Shown here in pieces: positions 53,002-62,695 of a stretch of DNA of 64,000 bases. Origin of the DNA: Bacteroidales bacterium (lineage in GTDB: Bacteria > Bacteroidota > Bacteroidia > Bacteroidales > UBA3663). The stretch spans positions 1-64,000 of the forward strand of contig JAFZBE010000061.1 in assembly GCA_017561935.1 (NCBI GenBank), read 5' to 3'. Position numbers and translations under genes: made by a program. The notes below the pieces were generated by a model that saw only the letters and a program-made list of their open reading frames with translations, ran no database searches and was not told the origin of the DNA. The stretch's first letter is position 1. The number at the start of each line of letters is the position of its first letter.

Positions 53002-53763
53002 TTAAATTAGTCTAACATTGATGCCGTTGTCGGCGAGGTAATGCTTGAGGGCGGGGATGGGAATCTCGCCAAAGTGGAAGACCGAGGCGGCGAGGGCTGC
53101 ATCGGCATGGCCCTTGGTGAAAACATCGAGGAAGTGTTCGCGGGAACCTGCTCCACCCGATGCGATGATGGGGATGGTCAGCTCGTCGGAGAGACGGGCC
53201 AGCGCTTCGTTGGCAAAGCCATGTTTAGAGCCATCGTGATTCATCGAGGTGAATAGAATTTCCCCCGCACCACGCTCCTGTGCTTCGTGGGCCCATTCGA
53301 AAAGGTAGCGGTCGGTGGGGATACGTCCTCCGTTGAGATAACAACGCCACTGGCCATCGTCCTCAAGTCGGGCGTCGATAGCACAGACACATTCCTGTCG
53401 GCCAAAGCGCTCAGCAATCTCGGTGATGAGTTCAGGGCGACGGAGGGCGGACGAGTTGACCGACACCTTGTCGGCTCCAGCTGCCAGAAGGCGCTCGACG
53501 TCGGCAAGTTCATGAATGCCACCACCCACTGTGAAGGGGATGGAGACCTCGGCAGCGATGCGACGGACGAGATCGGTGAAGGTGCGACGACCTTCGTGCG
53601 AGGCGGTGATGTCGAGATAGACCAGTTCGTCGGCACCCATCAAACTGTATTGTTTTCCGAGTTCTACGGGATCGCCTGCATTGCGGAAATTGATAAACTG
53701 AACACCCTTGACCGTGGTGCCATCCTTGACGTCAAGACAAGGTATGATGCGTTTGGCTAACAT
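53002..53763 (-). CDS. hisF: Imidazole glycerol phosphate synthase subunit HisF
   Basis: 253-aa TIM-barrel cyclase subunit that, with HisH, makes imidazole glycerol phosphate and [21 protein letters not shown] carries the catalytic Asp11; [12 protein letters not shown] the second catalytic Asp near 130; [12 protein letters not shown] and phosphate loops follow. It is 14 nt downstream of hisA. Confidence 0.97.
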   Translation of the reverse strand: MLAKRIIPCLDVKDGTTVKGVQFINFRNAGDPVELGKQYSLMGADELVYLDITASHEGRRTFTDLVRRIAAEVSIPFTVGGGIHELADVERLLAAGADKVSVNSSALRRPELITEIAERFGRQECVCAIDARLEDDGQWRCYLNGGRIPTDRYLFEWAHEAQERGAGEILFTSMNHDGSKHGFANEALARLSDELTIPIIASGGAGSREHFLDVFTKGHADAALAASVFHFGEIPIPALKHYLADNGINVRLI

Positions 53764-53777
53764 TGATCAATTTACAA

Positions 53778-54509
53778 TTAATAATTGTTTTGCTGGTAGC
53801 GATCAAGCTCATTGAAGGTGATGCGTCCTTCGTAGATGGCCTTTCCAATGATGACTGCCGGCACGTTGGCAGCTTCAAGTTGGAGAACATCCATCATGCA
53901 GCTGACGCCACCTGAGGCGATGACATAGAGATTTGGGAATTCCTCCATCATGTCCTTGTAAAGTTCGGTGGAAGGGCCTGCCATCATGCCATCGCGGGAA
54001 ATGTCGGTAGAGATTACCTTGCTGACGCCACGTGCAGTATAGCTTTGAAGGAACGTCTGCCAACGCGCGTCGCTCTCTTCGAGCCAGCCTTGGATGGCAA
54101 TTCGACCGTCCTTGATGTCGGCACCAAGGATCACACGATCGGGGCCATACTGTTCGAGCCATGACAGAAAGAGCTGAGGACGCTGAACGGCGATGGAGCC
54201 GCTGGTAATCATTTGTGCACCGCTCTCGAAGGCTATACGAACATCGTCATCGCTCTTAAGTCCACCGCCGAAATCGACGATGAGGTTGGTGTGCGAAGCG
54301 ATTTGTTCGAGGATATGGTGGTTGACAATGTGACCGCCCTTGGCACCATCGAGATCAACAAGGTGAAGACGACGGATACCGATGGCTTCGAACTGACGAG
54401 CCGTCTCAAGGGGGTCCTGACTGTATTCTTTCTTCGTCTCATAATCGCCTTTGGTGAGGCGAACGAGTTTGCCGTCGATAATGTCAACAGCTGGGATTAT
54501 TTCAATCAT
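53778..54509 (-). CDS. hisA: ProFAR isomerase HisA
   Basis: 243-aa TIM-barrel isomerase of histidine synthesis. IIPAVDIIDGKLVRL has the catalytic Asp near residue 8; STDISRDGMMAGPS holds the second catalytic Asp; VDFGGGLKSDDDV is the phosphate loop. It overlaps hisH by 4 nt (ATGA). Confidence 0.97.
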   Translation of the reverse strand: MIEIIPAVDIIDGKLVRLTKGDYETKKEYSQDPLETARQFEAIGIRRLHLVDLDGAKGGHIVNHHILEQIASHTNLIVDFGGGLKSDDDVRIAFESGAQMITSGSIAVQRPQLFLSWLEQYGPDRVILGADIKDGRIAIQGWLEESDARWQTFLQSYTARGVSKVISTDISRDGMMAGPSTELYKDMMEEFPNLYVIASGGVSCMMDVLQLEAANVPAVIIGKAIYEGRITFNELDRYQQNNY

Positions 54510-55111
54510 GATAAAAAGTTTCGTAAAATCTGTTCGCCAACTGACCCCGACTTCTCGGGATGAAACTGCGTAGCCCAGAAGTTGCCTTTGTGGAGAGCTG
54601 CGCTATAGAAACCGTCGTAGTCGGTTTGGGCTATCGTGTAGGCACAAAGGGGCACGTGATAACTGTGCACGTAATAGACATAGTCGCCTTCGTGCAGGTA
54701 GGCAAACAAAGAGTTAGAATTACCTTCATCCTGCTGGAATCGCTCAATGGTATTCCATCCCATCTGGGGAACCTTGTAATCCCTGGACGATGGTCGGAAA
54801 CGAATGACAGGAACATCGAAGATACCGAGGCAATCGACATCACCCTCCTCGCTACTGCTGCAGAGAAGCTGCATACCGATGCAAATGCCAAGGACAGGTT
54901 GGCTGAGACTGCGGATGAGATCGGCGAGTCCCTTTTGATTGAGATACTCCATCGCAGCTTTCGCTTCGCCTACACCTGGGAAGATGACACGGTCGGCCTC
55001 ACGAATGGTCGCGGGGTCGTCGGTAATGACAGCATCGCATCCGAGACGTCGGCAAGCACAATAGACACTGTAGATGTTGCCTGCGTTGTATTTGATGATT
55101 GCTACTTTCAT
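54506..55111 (-). CDS. hisH: Imidazole glycerol phosphate synthase glutaminase subunit HisH
   Basis: 201-aa class I glutamine amidotransferase supplying ammonia to HisF. Catalytic Cys is in LGICIGMQLL (near 79), and the His-Glu pair in QFHPEKSG (near 184). KYNAGNIYSV is the family start. The histidine run here is hisH-hisA-hisF-hisIE; hisG, hisD, hisC and hisB are not in the window. It begins 3 nt after the LptD-like gene ends. Confidence 0.97.
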   Translation of the reverse strand: MKVAIIKYNAGNIYSVYCACRRLGCDAVITDDPATIREADRVIFPGVGEAKAAMEYLNQKGLADLIRSLSQPVLGICIGMQLLCSSSEEGDVDCLGIFDVPVIRFRPSSRDYKVPQMGWNTIERFQQDEGNSNSLFAYLHEGDYVYYVHSYHVPLCAYTIAQTDYDGFYSAALHKGNFWATQFHPEKSGSVGEQILRNFLS

Positions 55112-55114
55112 ACA

Positions 55115-57979
55115 CTAATCGTTATACCATTGAATCTTGTTGCTACGCGAAACGCTCGACTTTTGATACTTGAGGTCGGAGAGCATGGAGCTCTTGACGG
55201 CGATATTGACATTGAACGACGCATATCTGCCCAATGGATTGAGCGAGGCTGTGAGCATCCAGCAATGCATATCGCGACTGGCATTGATGTTCATGTAAGT
55301 GACCTTGTTGAGGTTTACGTCGTAGGACGCATTGAACGAGAAGTTCCACCCCTTGGTAGGCTGAAAGGTGCCGCTTAAAGTAGCACTATGAACGATGCCA
55401 CGGTTGAATTCGCGTTTTTCCTTGTTGAACGTCTTGTACTGATAGCGCATCGAATAGGAAACGCTGAGCGTCCAAGGGACGGTCCAGATGAGGTAACCAT
55501 CGTCGTCGTATGTGCCGGTGCGGCTCTTCTTTTCCTTCTTCTTGCGCTTCTCGGCATTGCGCTGCATGCCCTCGAGACTGGTCGGATCAAGGTCCTCCTC
55601 GACATAACCATCCTCGCTATCGAGGTCGAAACCCTCGTCTTCGTCGTCATCGTCGTCGTCCCCTCCTCGACCGAAAAGCTTGGCCAGCTTATCGTTGTTC
55701 AGAGAATAGCTGAAGGAATAACCCGTGGACATGAGACGGAGGAATTGGCCATCCTCCCAACGCGGTTTGTCGTAATGACGACCATTTTCGTCATACTTAT
55801 AAACGTCCCAAGTCGTATTGAGGTTCATCGACGAATTCTTACCCATCTTGATGGTTGCATTTATGGGGACGGTGGTACTCCAACGCATAGAGTCGGCCAC
55901 CATGTTGTAGGAGATGCTGGTGGAAAGCTTATCGATGAGGGAGATTTTGCGATAGCCAGTGGAATCCTTGTCAGAGCGGATCTTCGCCTCGATGTTGTTG
56001 TCGAACGATAGTGAGATGGAACCGCTACGTCCTTGTGGTGCGCCACCTTGCGTATAACCTTGGAAATAGCTGTACCTTACCTCACGACGACCTGTCACAG
56101 ATGTACTGTCTGGTAAATAATAGGTTCCCCAGCTGCCGTACTTCTTCTCGCTGAAATCGGGCGTGTAGCTGAAAGAGATGTTGGGAGAGAGCACATGACG
56201 AACAGCAAAGAGACGGGATTTCTTCCACAATGGTTTGAAAAAACCATAAAGCTTGGTGGAGAAACTCAAAGAAGTGCTGAAATCGAAGGAATTGTAGAAA
56301 CCATAGACAGTGTCCTTAGCAATACCACCATAAGAGCCATTCGAGTTGACCAATGAAGGATCATAGTACTGTATTGTCTTATGGCTGTACATACGGTCGG
56401 TAAAACTGATGCGCGGCGAAATCTGGATATACTTCGCAGCAGTAAAAGTGGCACCTATGGGAAGGGAGTGCTTGATGCCGTTCTCCCAGTCACGGAGGAG
56501 GTTTTTTTGTCCGAATTCGCTTTCCTTGGTCGTGATCTTGTTGATCATGTTCATGTTGTAGGTCATCGAAATCTTCTCGTACCAGCGGTCAGAGCCACTC
56601 TTTTGCTTACGCTTGAAGGGGTACCAGGTGCTCATCGAAGCAGTAAGCTGGGGCAGAGAGACAACGAGTGTAGAGTCAGTGGTGCGCTGGGAGATGCTGG
56701 CCGATGCTGAGAGATTCCACTTGGTGTTGGGAATCTTGTACCCTGCATTGATGGTGGACTGCTTGGTAGAAGTGGTGAGGTCGGAACTGTAGATCGAAGT
56801 AGTGTTGCTACGCTCATATCCAGAGGTCGTAAAGTTGACGTTGGCCGAAAGACTGAGATTAGGATTGAAACGCGAATCCTGTGAGTGGCTCCAGGTGACC
56901 TTCATATTCTTCTGTTCGACATAGTCTGAAAGGCCCTTGTCACCCGTCTTTGCCACGATGTAGCTGAATGCGAAATTACCCTTGAACTTGTAGCGAATGG
57001 CATAGCGGCTCTCGGCTGATAATCCCCATGAACCCTTGGTGTAAATCTCACCACGAAGGGCTAAATCAACATAATCGTTGATGGCAAAATAGTATCCGCC
57101 TTCGCGCAAATAAAGACCCTTGGTCTGATCGGCGCCATAAGTAGGCACGAGGACACCGCTGGTATAAGACTTAGTGAATGGGAAGTAACCAAAGGGGATA
57201 GCAATTGGCAAAGGCACATCAGCCACAACGAGGTAGGCCGGGCCGGTTACAATGTTCTTGTTTGGACGCAAGCGGCCTTTGGTGAGTTCGATGTAAAAGT
57301 GAGGGCATTCGGTTTGGTCGCACGTGGTGTAGCGACCGTTTTCGAGATAGATGTCATTGTTGGGCATCTTCTTGGTAATACCACCAGTAACGTATCCTTC
57401 GCCCTGTTGAGAAGTGACATCACAAATGAAGCCCTTGGCCGTCTTGAAGTTGTAAGACATGGTTCGAGTCTGGTATTCGCCCGAGTTGTCCTTGAATACG
57501 GGTTTACCGGTGAGTCGGCCAGTGATGGTGTCGAGCACACCGTTGGCATGTACCAGAGAACTATCGAGGGAAAGCTGAAGGCGCTCGGCATCAAGAGTGA
57601 TGTCGGTGTATGTAACCTGCGAAGAACCATAGAGCCAAGCCATATTACCCGCAGCAAAAACCAGCGAGTCCTGCGCCTTATAGTTGACCACCGCTGTCAA
57701 TCCGCCTCCTACAGGTTTGGTTGAAACGGAATCAATGGAGAGTGTATCGATGGTCAGACTATCGGATGGAAAGGTAAGAGAATCGAGAGGAAGGGTATCT
57801 GGCAGAACGACGGGGGAAGAGAGTGAATCGGCAGATTCCAACAAAGAATCGAGGACGTGCACCGATAATGAATTGGCATAGACATTCTTCCTGAGACACA
57901 TGGGTGCCAGCAGGATGAGTAACACAAGCATTATTGGGGCATTGCACTTGTTTATATGTCGTCTGAAAAACGTCTGCAT
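55115..57979 (-). CDS. LptD-like LPS-assembly outer-membrane protein
   Basis: 954-aa protein. After a signal peptide (about 32 residues) and a Ser/Asp/Leu-rich linker comes an OstA-like beta-jellyroll (LYGSSQVTYTDITLDAERLQLSL; DNSGEYQTRTMSYNF), then a large barrel with alternating strands. This is the Bacteroidota form of LptD, which inserts LPS into the outer leaflet. A highly acidic then basic insertion (GGDDDDDDEDEGFDLD at about 791-806, then KRKKKEKKSRTG) lies between barrel strands. The ATG at 57979 was chosen; a promoter box is at 57995-58002. It lies upstream of the his genes. Confidence 0.87.
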   Translation of the reverse strand: MQTFFRRHINKCNAPIMLVLLILLAPMCLRKNVYANSLSVHVLDSLLESADSLSSPVVLPDTLPLDSLTFPSDSLTIDTLSIDSVSTKPVGGGLTAVVNYKAQDSLVFAAGNMAWLYGSSQVTYTDITLDAERLQLSLDSSLVHANGVLDTITGRLTGKPVFKDNSGEYQTRTMSYNFKTAKGFICDVTSQQGEGYVTGGITKKMPNNDIYLENGRYTTCDQTECPHFYIELTKGRLRPNKNIVTGPAYLVVADVPLPIAIPFGYFPFTKSYTSGVLVPTYGADQTKGLYLREGGYYFAINDYVDLALRGEIYTKGSWGLSAESRYAIRYKFKGNFAFSYIVAKTGDKGLSDYVEQKNMKVTWSHSQDSRFNPNLSLSANVNFTTSGYERSNTTSIYSSDLTTSTKQSTINAGYKIPNTKWNLSASASISQRTTDSTLVVSLPQLTASMSTWYPFKRKQKSGSDRWYEKISMTYNMNMINKITTKESEFGQKNLLRDWENGIKHSLPIGATFTAAKYIQISPRISFTDRMYSHKTIQYYDPSLVNSNGSYGGIAKDTVYGFYNSFDFSTSLSFSTKLYGFFKPLWKKSRLFAVRHVLSPNISFSYTPDFSEKKYGSWGTYYLPDSTSVTGRREVRYSYFQGYTQGGAPQGRSGSISLSFDNNIEAKIRSDKDSTGYRKISLIDKLSTSISYNMVADSMRWSTTVPINATIKMGKNSSMNLNTTWDVYKYDENGRHYDKPRWEDGQFLRLMSTGYSFSYSLNNDKLAKLFGRGGDDDDDDEDEGFDLDSEDGYVEEDLDPTSLEGMQRNAEKRKKKEKKSRTGTYDDDGYLIWTVPWTLSVSYSMRYQYKTFNKEKREFNRGIVHSATLSGTFQPTKGWNFSFNASYDVNLNKVTYMNINASRDMHCWMLTASLNPLGRYASFNVNIAVKSSMLSDLKYQKSSVSRSNKIQWYND

Positions 57980-57994
57980 TATTAAAAAACGCGG

Positions 57995-58026
57995 CAAAGT
58001 TAGGCATTTTCTTCGATTTTGCCAAA
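57995..58026 (-). promoter_or_regulatory. Promoter of the LptD-like gene
   Basis: Minus-strand TAACTTTG (57995-58002) with TTTG (plus-strand CAAA at 58023-58026) 20 nt upstream. It probably also serves the his genes, which follow without gaps. Confidence 0.68.
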
Positions 58027-58081
58027 CCTTTGCCACACTTTTTTGCATATACGCGCGAAATGCGAGAGAATTTTTGCTTTT

Positions 58082-60166
58082 TTATGAGTTGGATGCGTCA
58101 AAAGGAAGTCTCCAAGTGCAACCTGTGCGCCAGTTGGCACATCCATAGGCAGTCTTTCCCTTGAGAACATCACCACCACAGAGCGGACATTTCTGAGGGA
58201 CGGCGTTAACCAAATTTGGCTTTGATGAGGTCACGGGTGTGGCAGGTTTTTGGGGGTTGGATGGTTTCTTGGAAACAGTGGTTTTCTTGGGAGTATTGGC
58301 TTTTTTGGGGGAGGGCGCTTTCTTCTTCTCCTCTTCTGGATTGACGTAGGCCACCTGGCGATTGGACTGGTCAGACATGACGCTATGGATGATGTCGATG
58401 ACCATCTGCTTAAGTTCCGAAATGAATAGGCCGGCCTCATACTCGCCACGCTCAATCTTGCGCAGTTTACGCTCCCATTGCCCCGTCAATTCAGGGCTCT
58501 TGAGGAGTTCTTCATGGATGACCTGAATAACATCAATACCCGTTTGTGTAGCAATGAGGTTCTTCTTTTCCTTGCGAATATAACGCCGCTTGAATAGCGT
58601 TTCGATGATGGCGGCACGGGTGGATGGGCGGCCTATACCATTCTCCTTCATCGCTTCGCGCAATGCCTCGTCCTCACATTGCTTACCCGCCGTTTCCATG
58701 GCTCGAAGCAAAGTGGCCTCGGTATAGGGCTTGGGTGGTTGCGTCCATTTTTCGAGCAACGATGGTGTATGCGGACCACTCTCCCCTACCGTGAATTCGG
58801 GAAGAATAGAGGCACCTTCCTTGTCGTCGTCATCGTCCTTTTCACCAGCATAAACCACACGCCAACCTGGATCGACAATAAGTTTGCCCGTGGCCTTAAA
58901 TTCCACCTTAGAAGCCTCGCCCAGCACCGTGGTGGTATTGAATTTACAATCAGGGTAAAAGACAGAAATAAACCGACGGGTGACAAGGTCATAGACCTGT
59001 CGTTCCTGAGCACTCAAGTTGTTGGCTGGAACGCCTGTGGGAATGATGGCGTGGTGATCGGTGACCTTTGAGTTGTCGAACACATTTTTCGACTTCAGGA
59101 GCTTCTTGTTTGGCTCAAGCAAGGTCGCCGTAAATTGCTCGTAACCACGAAGCCCTTTGAGTATGCCCGGACATTTTGTATAAACGTCGTCGGGCAGATA
59201 AGTGGTATCGACACGGGGATAGGTAGTCACCTTCTTCTCGTATAGACTTTGTATGAGCTGCAAGGTCTGCTCGGCACTGAAACCGAACTTGCGGTTGCAA
59301 TCGACCTGCAGAGAGGTGAGGTCATAGAGACGTTTAGGACTCTCCTTGCCCGACTTCTTCTGAACATCGGTGATGGTGAATAGACTATCCTTGATGGATT
59401 CGAGGGCTGCCTGCGCCTCCTCGAGTTTGTCGTAACGGCCCTTGGTGCTATTAAAAGTGACGTCGCGATAGAGCGTCTTGAGTTCCCAATACTGCTGTGG
59501 AACGAAGTTGACAATCTCGAAATGACGCTTGACAATCATGGCTAAGGTGGGTGTCTGGACACGCCCGATAGAGAGTACCTGACCTTGTCCTGTCTGACCG
59601 TAGCGCAAGGTATAAAGTCGGGTGGCATTCATGCCCAAAAGCCAGTCTCCGATGGCCCGACTGAGTCCAGCCATGTAGAGGCGATCGTACTTCGTCTGAA
59701 GTTCCAGATGCTGGAATCCTTCGCGTATTGCTTCATCGGTCATCGAGTTGATCCACAGGCGATAAATAGGGATTTTTCCAGCACGTTCGCGTTCGATGGC
59801 GCCAGCCTTCTGCATGACCCATCGCTGGATTAGTTCGCCCTCCTGTCCTGCATCGCCACAGTTGATGATGCACTCGGCATTTTCATACAGATGGCTGATG
59901 ATTTCGAACTGCTTACGGACACCGTCGTCATCCTTTAGAGTAATGCCGAACTTCTGCGGGATAATGGGGAGCCATACGATGCTCCATGCTTTCCATTTCG
60001 GGTCGTATTCGTCAGGATTCTTCAGTTCACAAAGGTGGCCAAAGGTCCACGTTACCTGATAGCCATTGCCTTCCCAATAGCCCTGTCGGGGACCACCTTG
60101 GGTGGCTCCAAGTATCTGTGCTATGCTTTGCGCTACACTCGGTTTCTCGGCGATACAAACCTTCAT
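58082..60166 (-). CDS. topB: DNA topoisomerase III
   Basis: 694-aa type IA topoisomerase. The Toprim domain opens MKVCIAEKPSVAQSIAQIL; INCGDAGQEGELIQRW holds the acidic metal residues; LSIGRVQTPTLAMIV and the active-site Tyr316 in TTYPRVD follow. The KRRYIRKEKKNL segment is near residue 530. The C terminus is Lys/Pro-rich and ends in a single zinc-finger-like motif (CPLCGG...CANW). Topo III decatenates DNA with RecQ-type helicases. It has its own promoter at 60249-60256. Confidence 0.94.
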   Translation of the reverse strand: MKVCIAEKPSVAQSIAQILGATQGGPRQGYWEGNGYQVTWTFGHLCELKNPDEYDPKWKAWSIVWLPIIPQKFGITLKDDDGVRKQFEIISHLYENAECIINCGDAGQEGELIQRWVMQKAGAIERERAGKIPIYRLWINSMTDEAIREGFQHLELQTKYDRLYMAGLSRAIGDWLLGMNATRLYTLRYGQTGQGQVLSIGRVQTPTLAMIVKRHFEIVNFVPQQYWELKTLYRDVTFNSTKGRYDKLEEAQAALESIKDSLFTITDVQKKSGKESPKRLYDLTSLQVDCNRKFGFSAEQTLQLIQSLYEKKVTTYPRVDTTYLPDDVYTKCPGILKGLRGYEQFTATLLEPNKKLLKSKNVFDNSKVTDHHAIIPTGVPANNLSAQERQVYDLVTRRFISVFYPDCKFNTTTVLGEASKVEFKATGKLIVDPGWRVVYAGEKDDDDDKEGASILPEFTVGESGPHTPSLLEKWTQPPKPYTEATLLRAMETAGKQCEDEALREAMKENGIGRPSTRAAIIETLFKRRYIRKEKKNLIATQTGIDVIQVIHEELLKSPELTGQWERKLRKIERGEYEAGLFISELKQMVIDIIHSVMSDQSNRQVAYVNPEEEKKKAPSPKKANTPKKTTVSKKPSNPQKPATPVTSSKPNLVNAVPQKCPLCGGDVLKGKTAYGCANWRTGCTWRLPFDASNS

Positions 60167-60248
60167 GATTCTGTTTTAGGATGATGCTTAGTAAGAATTA
60201 TTAGATGTGATGATTGCCAAAATACCTTTTTTTGGAAAAAATCGCGTG

Positions 60249-60256
60249 CAAAGATA
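60249..60256 (-). promoter_or_regulatory. -7 box for topB
   Basis: Minus-strand TATCTTTG, 82 nt before the ATG at 60166. Confidence 0.6.
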
Positions 60257-60299
60257 AAGATTTTTTGCGAAAGTTATGCTATAATTCAGAAAAAAATGT

Positions 60300-60307
60300 T
60301 ATCTTTG
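60300..60307 (+). promoter_or_regulatory. -7 box for the DUF4254 / GT9 unit
   Basis: TATCTTTG, 30 nt before the ATG at 60338. Divergent from the topB promoter 43 nt away. Confidence 0.65.
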
Positions 60308-60337
60308 CGGCAAATTTAGTTTTTAATACCGAAATCT

Positions 60338-60943
60338 ATGAAATTTACAGCGCTTTGCGATGGCATCTTCAAGCGTTCCATTGCCGACTATCACAAGACT
60401 GACAATGTAGATACCCCTATCGAGAACCCTTACGAGAAGGGGACAATCGAATTTTTCCTCTATCTGAAGAACTGGATCGACACCGTGCAGTGGCACTTCG
60501 AGGACATCATCCGAGACCCTGAGATCAACCCCGAGGCTGCTTTGGTTTTGAAACGGCGTATCGACAAGTCGAACCAGGATCGCACAGATCTTGTGGAGAT
60601 GATCGATAGCTACTTCCTCGATACCTACAAGGACGTGAAGGTTTTGCCCGATGCCACCATCAATACCGAATCGCCTGCTTGGGCCATCGACCGTCTGTCA
60701 ATTCTCTATCTGAAGATCTATCACATGCAGGTTGAGGTGGACCGCACCGACGTCACGCAGGAGCATCACGATAAGTGTACCCAAAAGCTCGATGTGCTGC
60801 TCACGCAGCGTACCGATCTGACCAAAGCTATCGACCAGCTGCTGGACGACATCTCTGCAGGACGTAAATATATGAAGGTGTACAAGCAGATGAAGATGTA
60901 CAACGACCCAAATCTGAACCCCGTGCTTTACGGAAACAAATAA
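60338..60943 (+). CDS. DUF4254 protein
   Basis: 201-aa soluble, mostly helical protein. IADYHKTDN, NPYEKGTIEFFLYLKNWIDTVQWH and EDIIRDPEINP are characteristic of DUF4254. Function is unknown. It is 4 nt upstream of a family 9 glycosyltransferase, and this pairing is usual in Bacteroidota, so a role in LPS core synthesis or regulation is likely but unproven. Confidence 0.85.
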   Translation: MKFTALCDGIFKRSIADYHKTDNVDTPIENPYEKGTIEFFLYLKNWIDTVQWHFEDIIRDPEINPEAALVLKRRIDKSNQDRTDLVEMIDSYFLDTYKDVKVLPDATINTESPAWAIDRLSILYLKIYHMQVEVDRTDVTQEHHDKCTQKLDVLLTQRTDLTKAIDQLLDDISAGRKYMKVYKQMKMYNDPNLNPVLYGNK

Positions 60944-60947
60944 AACG

Positions 60948-61979
60948 ATGAACCCCTTCGGGAAAATATTGGCCATACGCTTGAGTGCGCTTGGAGATAT
61001 CTGCATGACCTTGCCCGTGCTCGATAGTGCGGCTCGAGCCTTTCCTGACGTCCAATTCACGCTGTTGACCTCGAAGGCCGGAGCTATTGTTGCTGGAACT
61101 GTTCTACAAAGGCCCAACCTCACGGTGAAGGCAATCAACAAGAGCGACTATAACGGCATCACAGGCCTCAACCGACTCTACCGCGAATTGAAAGCGCTGC
61201 AGGTTGATGCCGTTGCCGACTTGCACGACGTGTTGAGAACCCAATGGGTGGATCTGCGTTTTCGTCTGTCGGGAAAACCGGTGAAGCGGATTAAGAAGGG
61301 ACGTGCTGAGAAGAAAGCATTGACAACAGGGAATATCAAAAAGCAGCTGCTGACAAGCGTGGAACGCTACCGAAAGGTCTTTGCTGAATTAGGCATGGAC
61401 TTTTCAATCGATTACGACGGAGCCTCACAGGCTGCAGCTCTGCGTGACAAGCCTTGTGCCGTACTGCCCGCCACCCTCTCGGTCGGAATAGCACCCTTTG
61501 CTCAACATCGGGGAAAGGTCTATCCTGAAGCGTTAATGCGACAGACGCTGAGCCTATTGGTCGAAAAACTCCCAAATGTCAGAATCTATCTCTTCGGTGG
61601 TCCCGATGAGAAGAGTGCCCTCGATACATGGGCGGCAGAACATCCAAAAAATATCGTCAATCTAGCCGGACAACAGACCATCGAGGACGATCTCCGCTGT
61701 ATGGCGAACCTTAAGTTGATGGTATCGATGGACTCTGCCAATATGCATCTGGCTTCTCTCGTGGGACTGCGATGCCTTTCCATCTGGGGTGCTACCCACC
61801 GCTATGCCGGATTCTTGGGTTATAGGCAACGCGAAGACGACTGCATCGAACAGCAGCTGCCATGCCGCCCTTGTTCGATCTATGGGAATAAACCTTGCAA
61901 GTTCGGCGACTACCGTTGTCTGACTCAGATCGAACCCGAAACTGTGGCCCAAAGGATCATTGAAATACTCACTTCATGA
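60948..61979 (+). CDS. Family 9 glycosyltransferase (heptosyltransferase-like)
   Basis: 343-aa GT-B transferase of the RfaF/WaaC (GT9) type. LAIRLSALGDICMTLPVL at the N terminus and VSMDSANMHLASLVGL (the donor site) near 265 are diagnostic, with CRPCSIYGNKPCKFGDYRCL late. It adds heptose or a related sugar to the LPS inner core at the inner membrane. It overlaps nothing and is 10 nt upstream of the response-regulator gene. Confidence 0.9.
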   Translation: MNPFGKILAIRLSALGDICMTLPVLDSAARAFPDVQFTLLTSKAGAIVAGTVLQRPNLTVKAINKSDYNGITGLNRLYRELKALQVDAVADLHDVLRTQWVDLRFRLSGKPVKRIKKGRAEKKALTTGNIKKQLLTSVERYRKVFAELGMDFSIDYDGASQAAALRDKPCAVLPATLSVGIAPFAQHRGKVYPEALMRQTLSLLVEKLPNVRIYLFGGPDEKSALDTWAAEHPKNIVNLAGQQTIEDDLRCMANLKLMVSMDSANMHLASLVGLRCLSIWGATHRYAGFLGYRQREDDCIEQQLPCRPCSIYGNKPCKFGDYRCLTQIEPETVAQRIIEILTS

Positions 61980-61989
61980 TTAATAGATT

Positions 61990-62682
61990 ATGCGAATATT
62001 TATCGCCGAAGATGAACCACTGGCTGCCCAGAAGCTGCAGTTCTTCTTGCAAAAGCTTGGAGAACAAAACAAGGACATCACCATATTTGACAATGGCACA
62101 GCTCTTGTTGAAGCTCTTCAGACCATGGCCACGCCCGACCTGCTCTTTCTCGATATCCAAATGCCGGAACTGACCGGCATTGAGGTGCTTAAGCAATGGC
62201 AAAAGCAAGACCAAAAACACAGGAATGCGAACCTCAAGGTGATTATCACCTCGGCCTACGATCAGTATGCCATTGATGGATTTAATTTCGGCGTGACCGA
62301 TTACCTGCTCAAACCATACACCTTGGAACGCCTTCGCCAGGCGATGGCCAAGGTTCGTCCTGAACCTGTGATAAACATTCGTGTGGAAGGACGAAACGTA
62401 CCCATCCGAATAATCGACATCGTGAGCCTGGCTGCAAAGAAGGATTACACGGAGTTCACGCTCTCGGATGGACAAAAGCTTATGACAGCCAACACGCTAA
62501 TAGGATTCGAGCAACAGTTGCCAGACATGCTTTTCACACGCATTCAGCGCAGCTGTCTAGTGGGGCTCAGGCACGTGAAGAACTACAGTGCCGCCGTGGT
62601 GTCGCTTACCACTGGAGAAGAGTTGTCAATTGGCCGAACCTACCGCGACTCGTTCAGACAGGCTATAAAAGCAATAAAATAG
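61990..62682 (+). CDS. LytTR-family response regulator
   Basis: 230-aa two-domain regulator. The receiver (1-120) has Asp/Glu metal residues (IAEDEP), the phospho-acceptor Asp55 in LLFLDIQMPE, Ser/Thr in IITSAYDQY and Lys108 in LLKPYT. Residues about 130-230 form a LytTR DNA-binding domain (DIVSLAAKKDYTEFTL, FTRIQRSCLVGLRHVK). No histidine kinase is next to it in the window, although such regulators are usually paired with a LytS/YpdA-type kinase. Targets cannot be predicted. Confidence 0.92.
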   Translation: MRIFIAEDEPLAAQKLQFFLQKLGEQNKDITIFDNGTALVEALQTMATPDLLFLDIQMPELTGIEVLKQWQKQDQKHRNANLKVIITSAYDQYAIDGFNFGVTDYLLKPYTLERLRQAMAKVRPEPVINIRVEGRNVPIRIIDIVSLAAKKDYTEFTLSDGQKLMTANTLIGFEQQLPDMLFTRIQRSCLVGLRHVKNYSAAVVSLTTGEELSIGRTYRDSFRQAIKAIK

Positions 62683-62695
62683 AAACTGGAAACCC

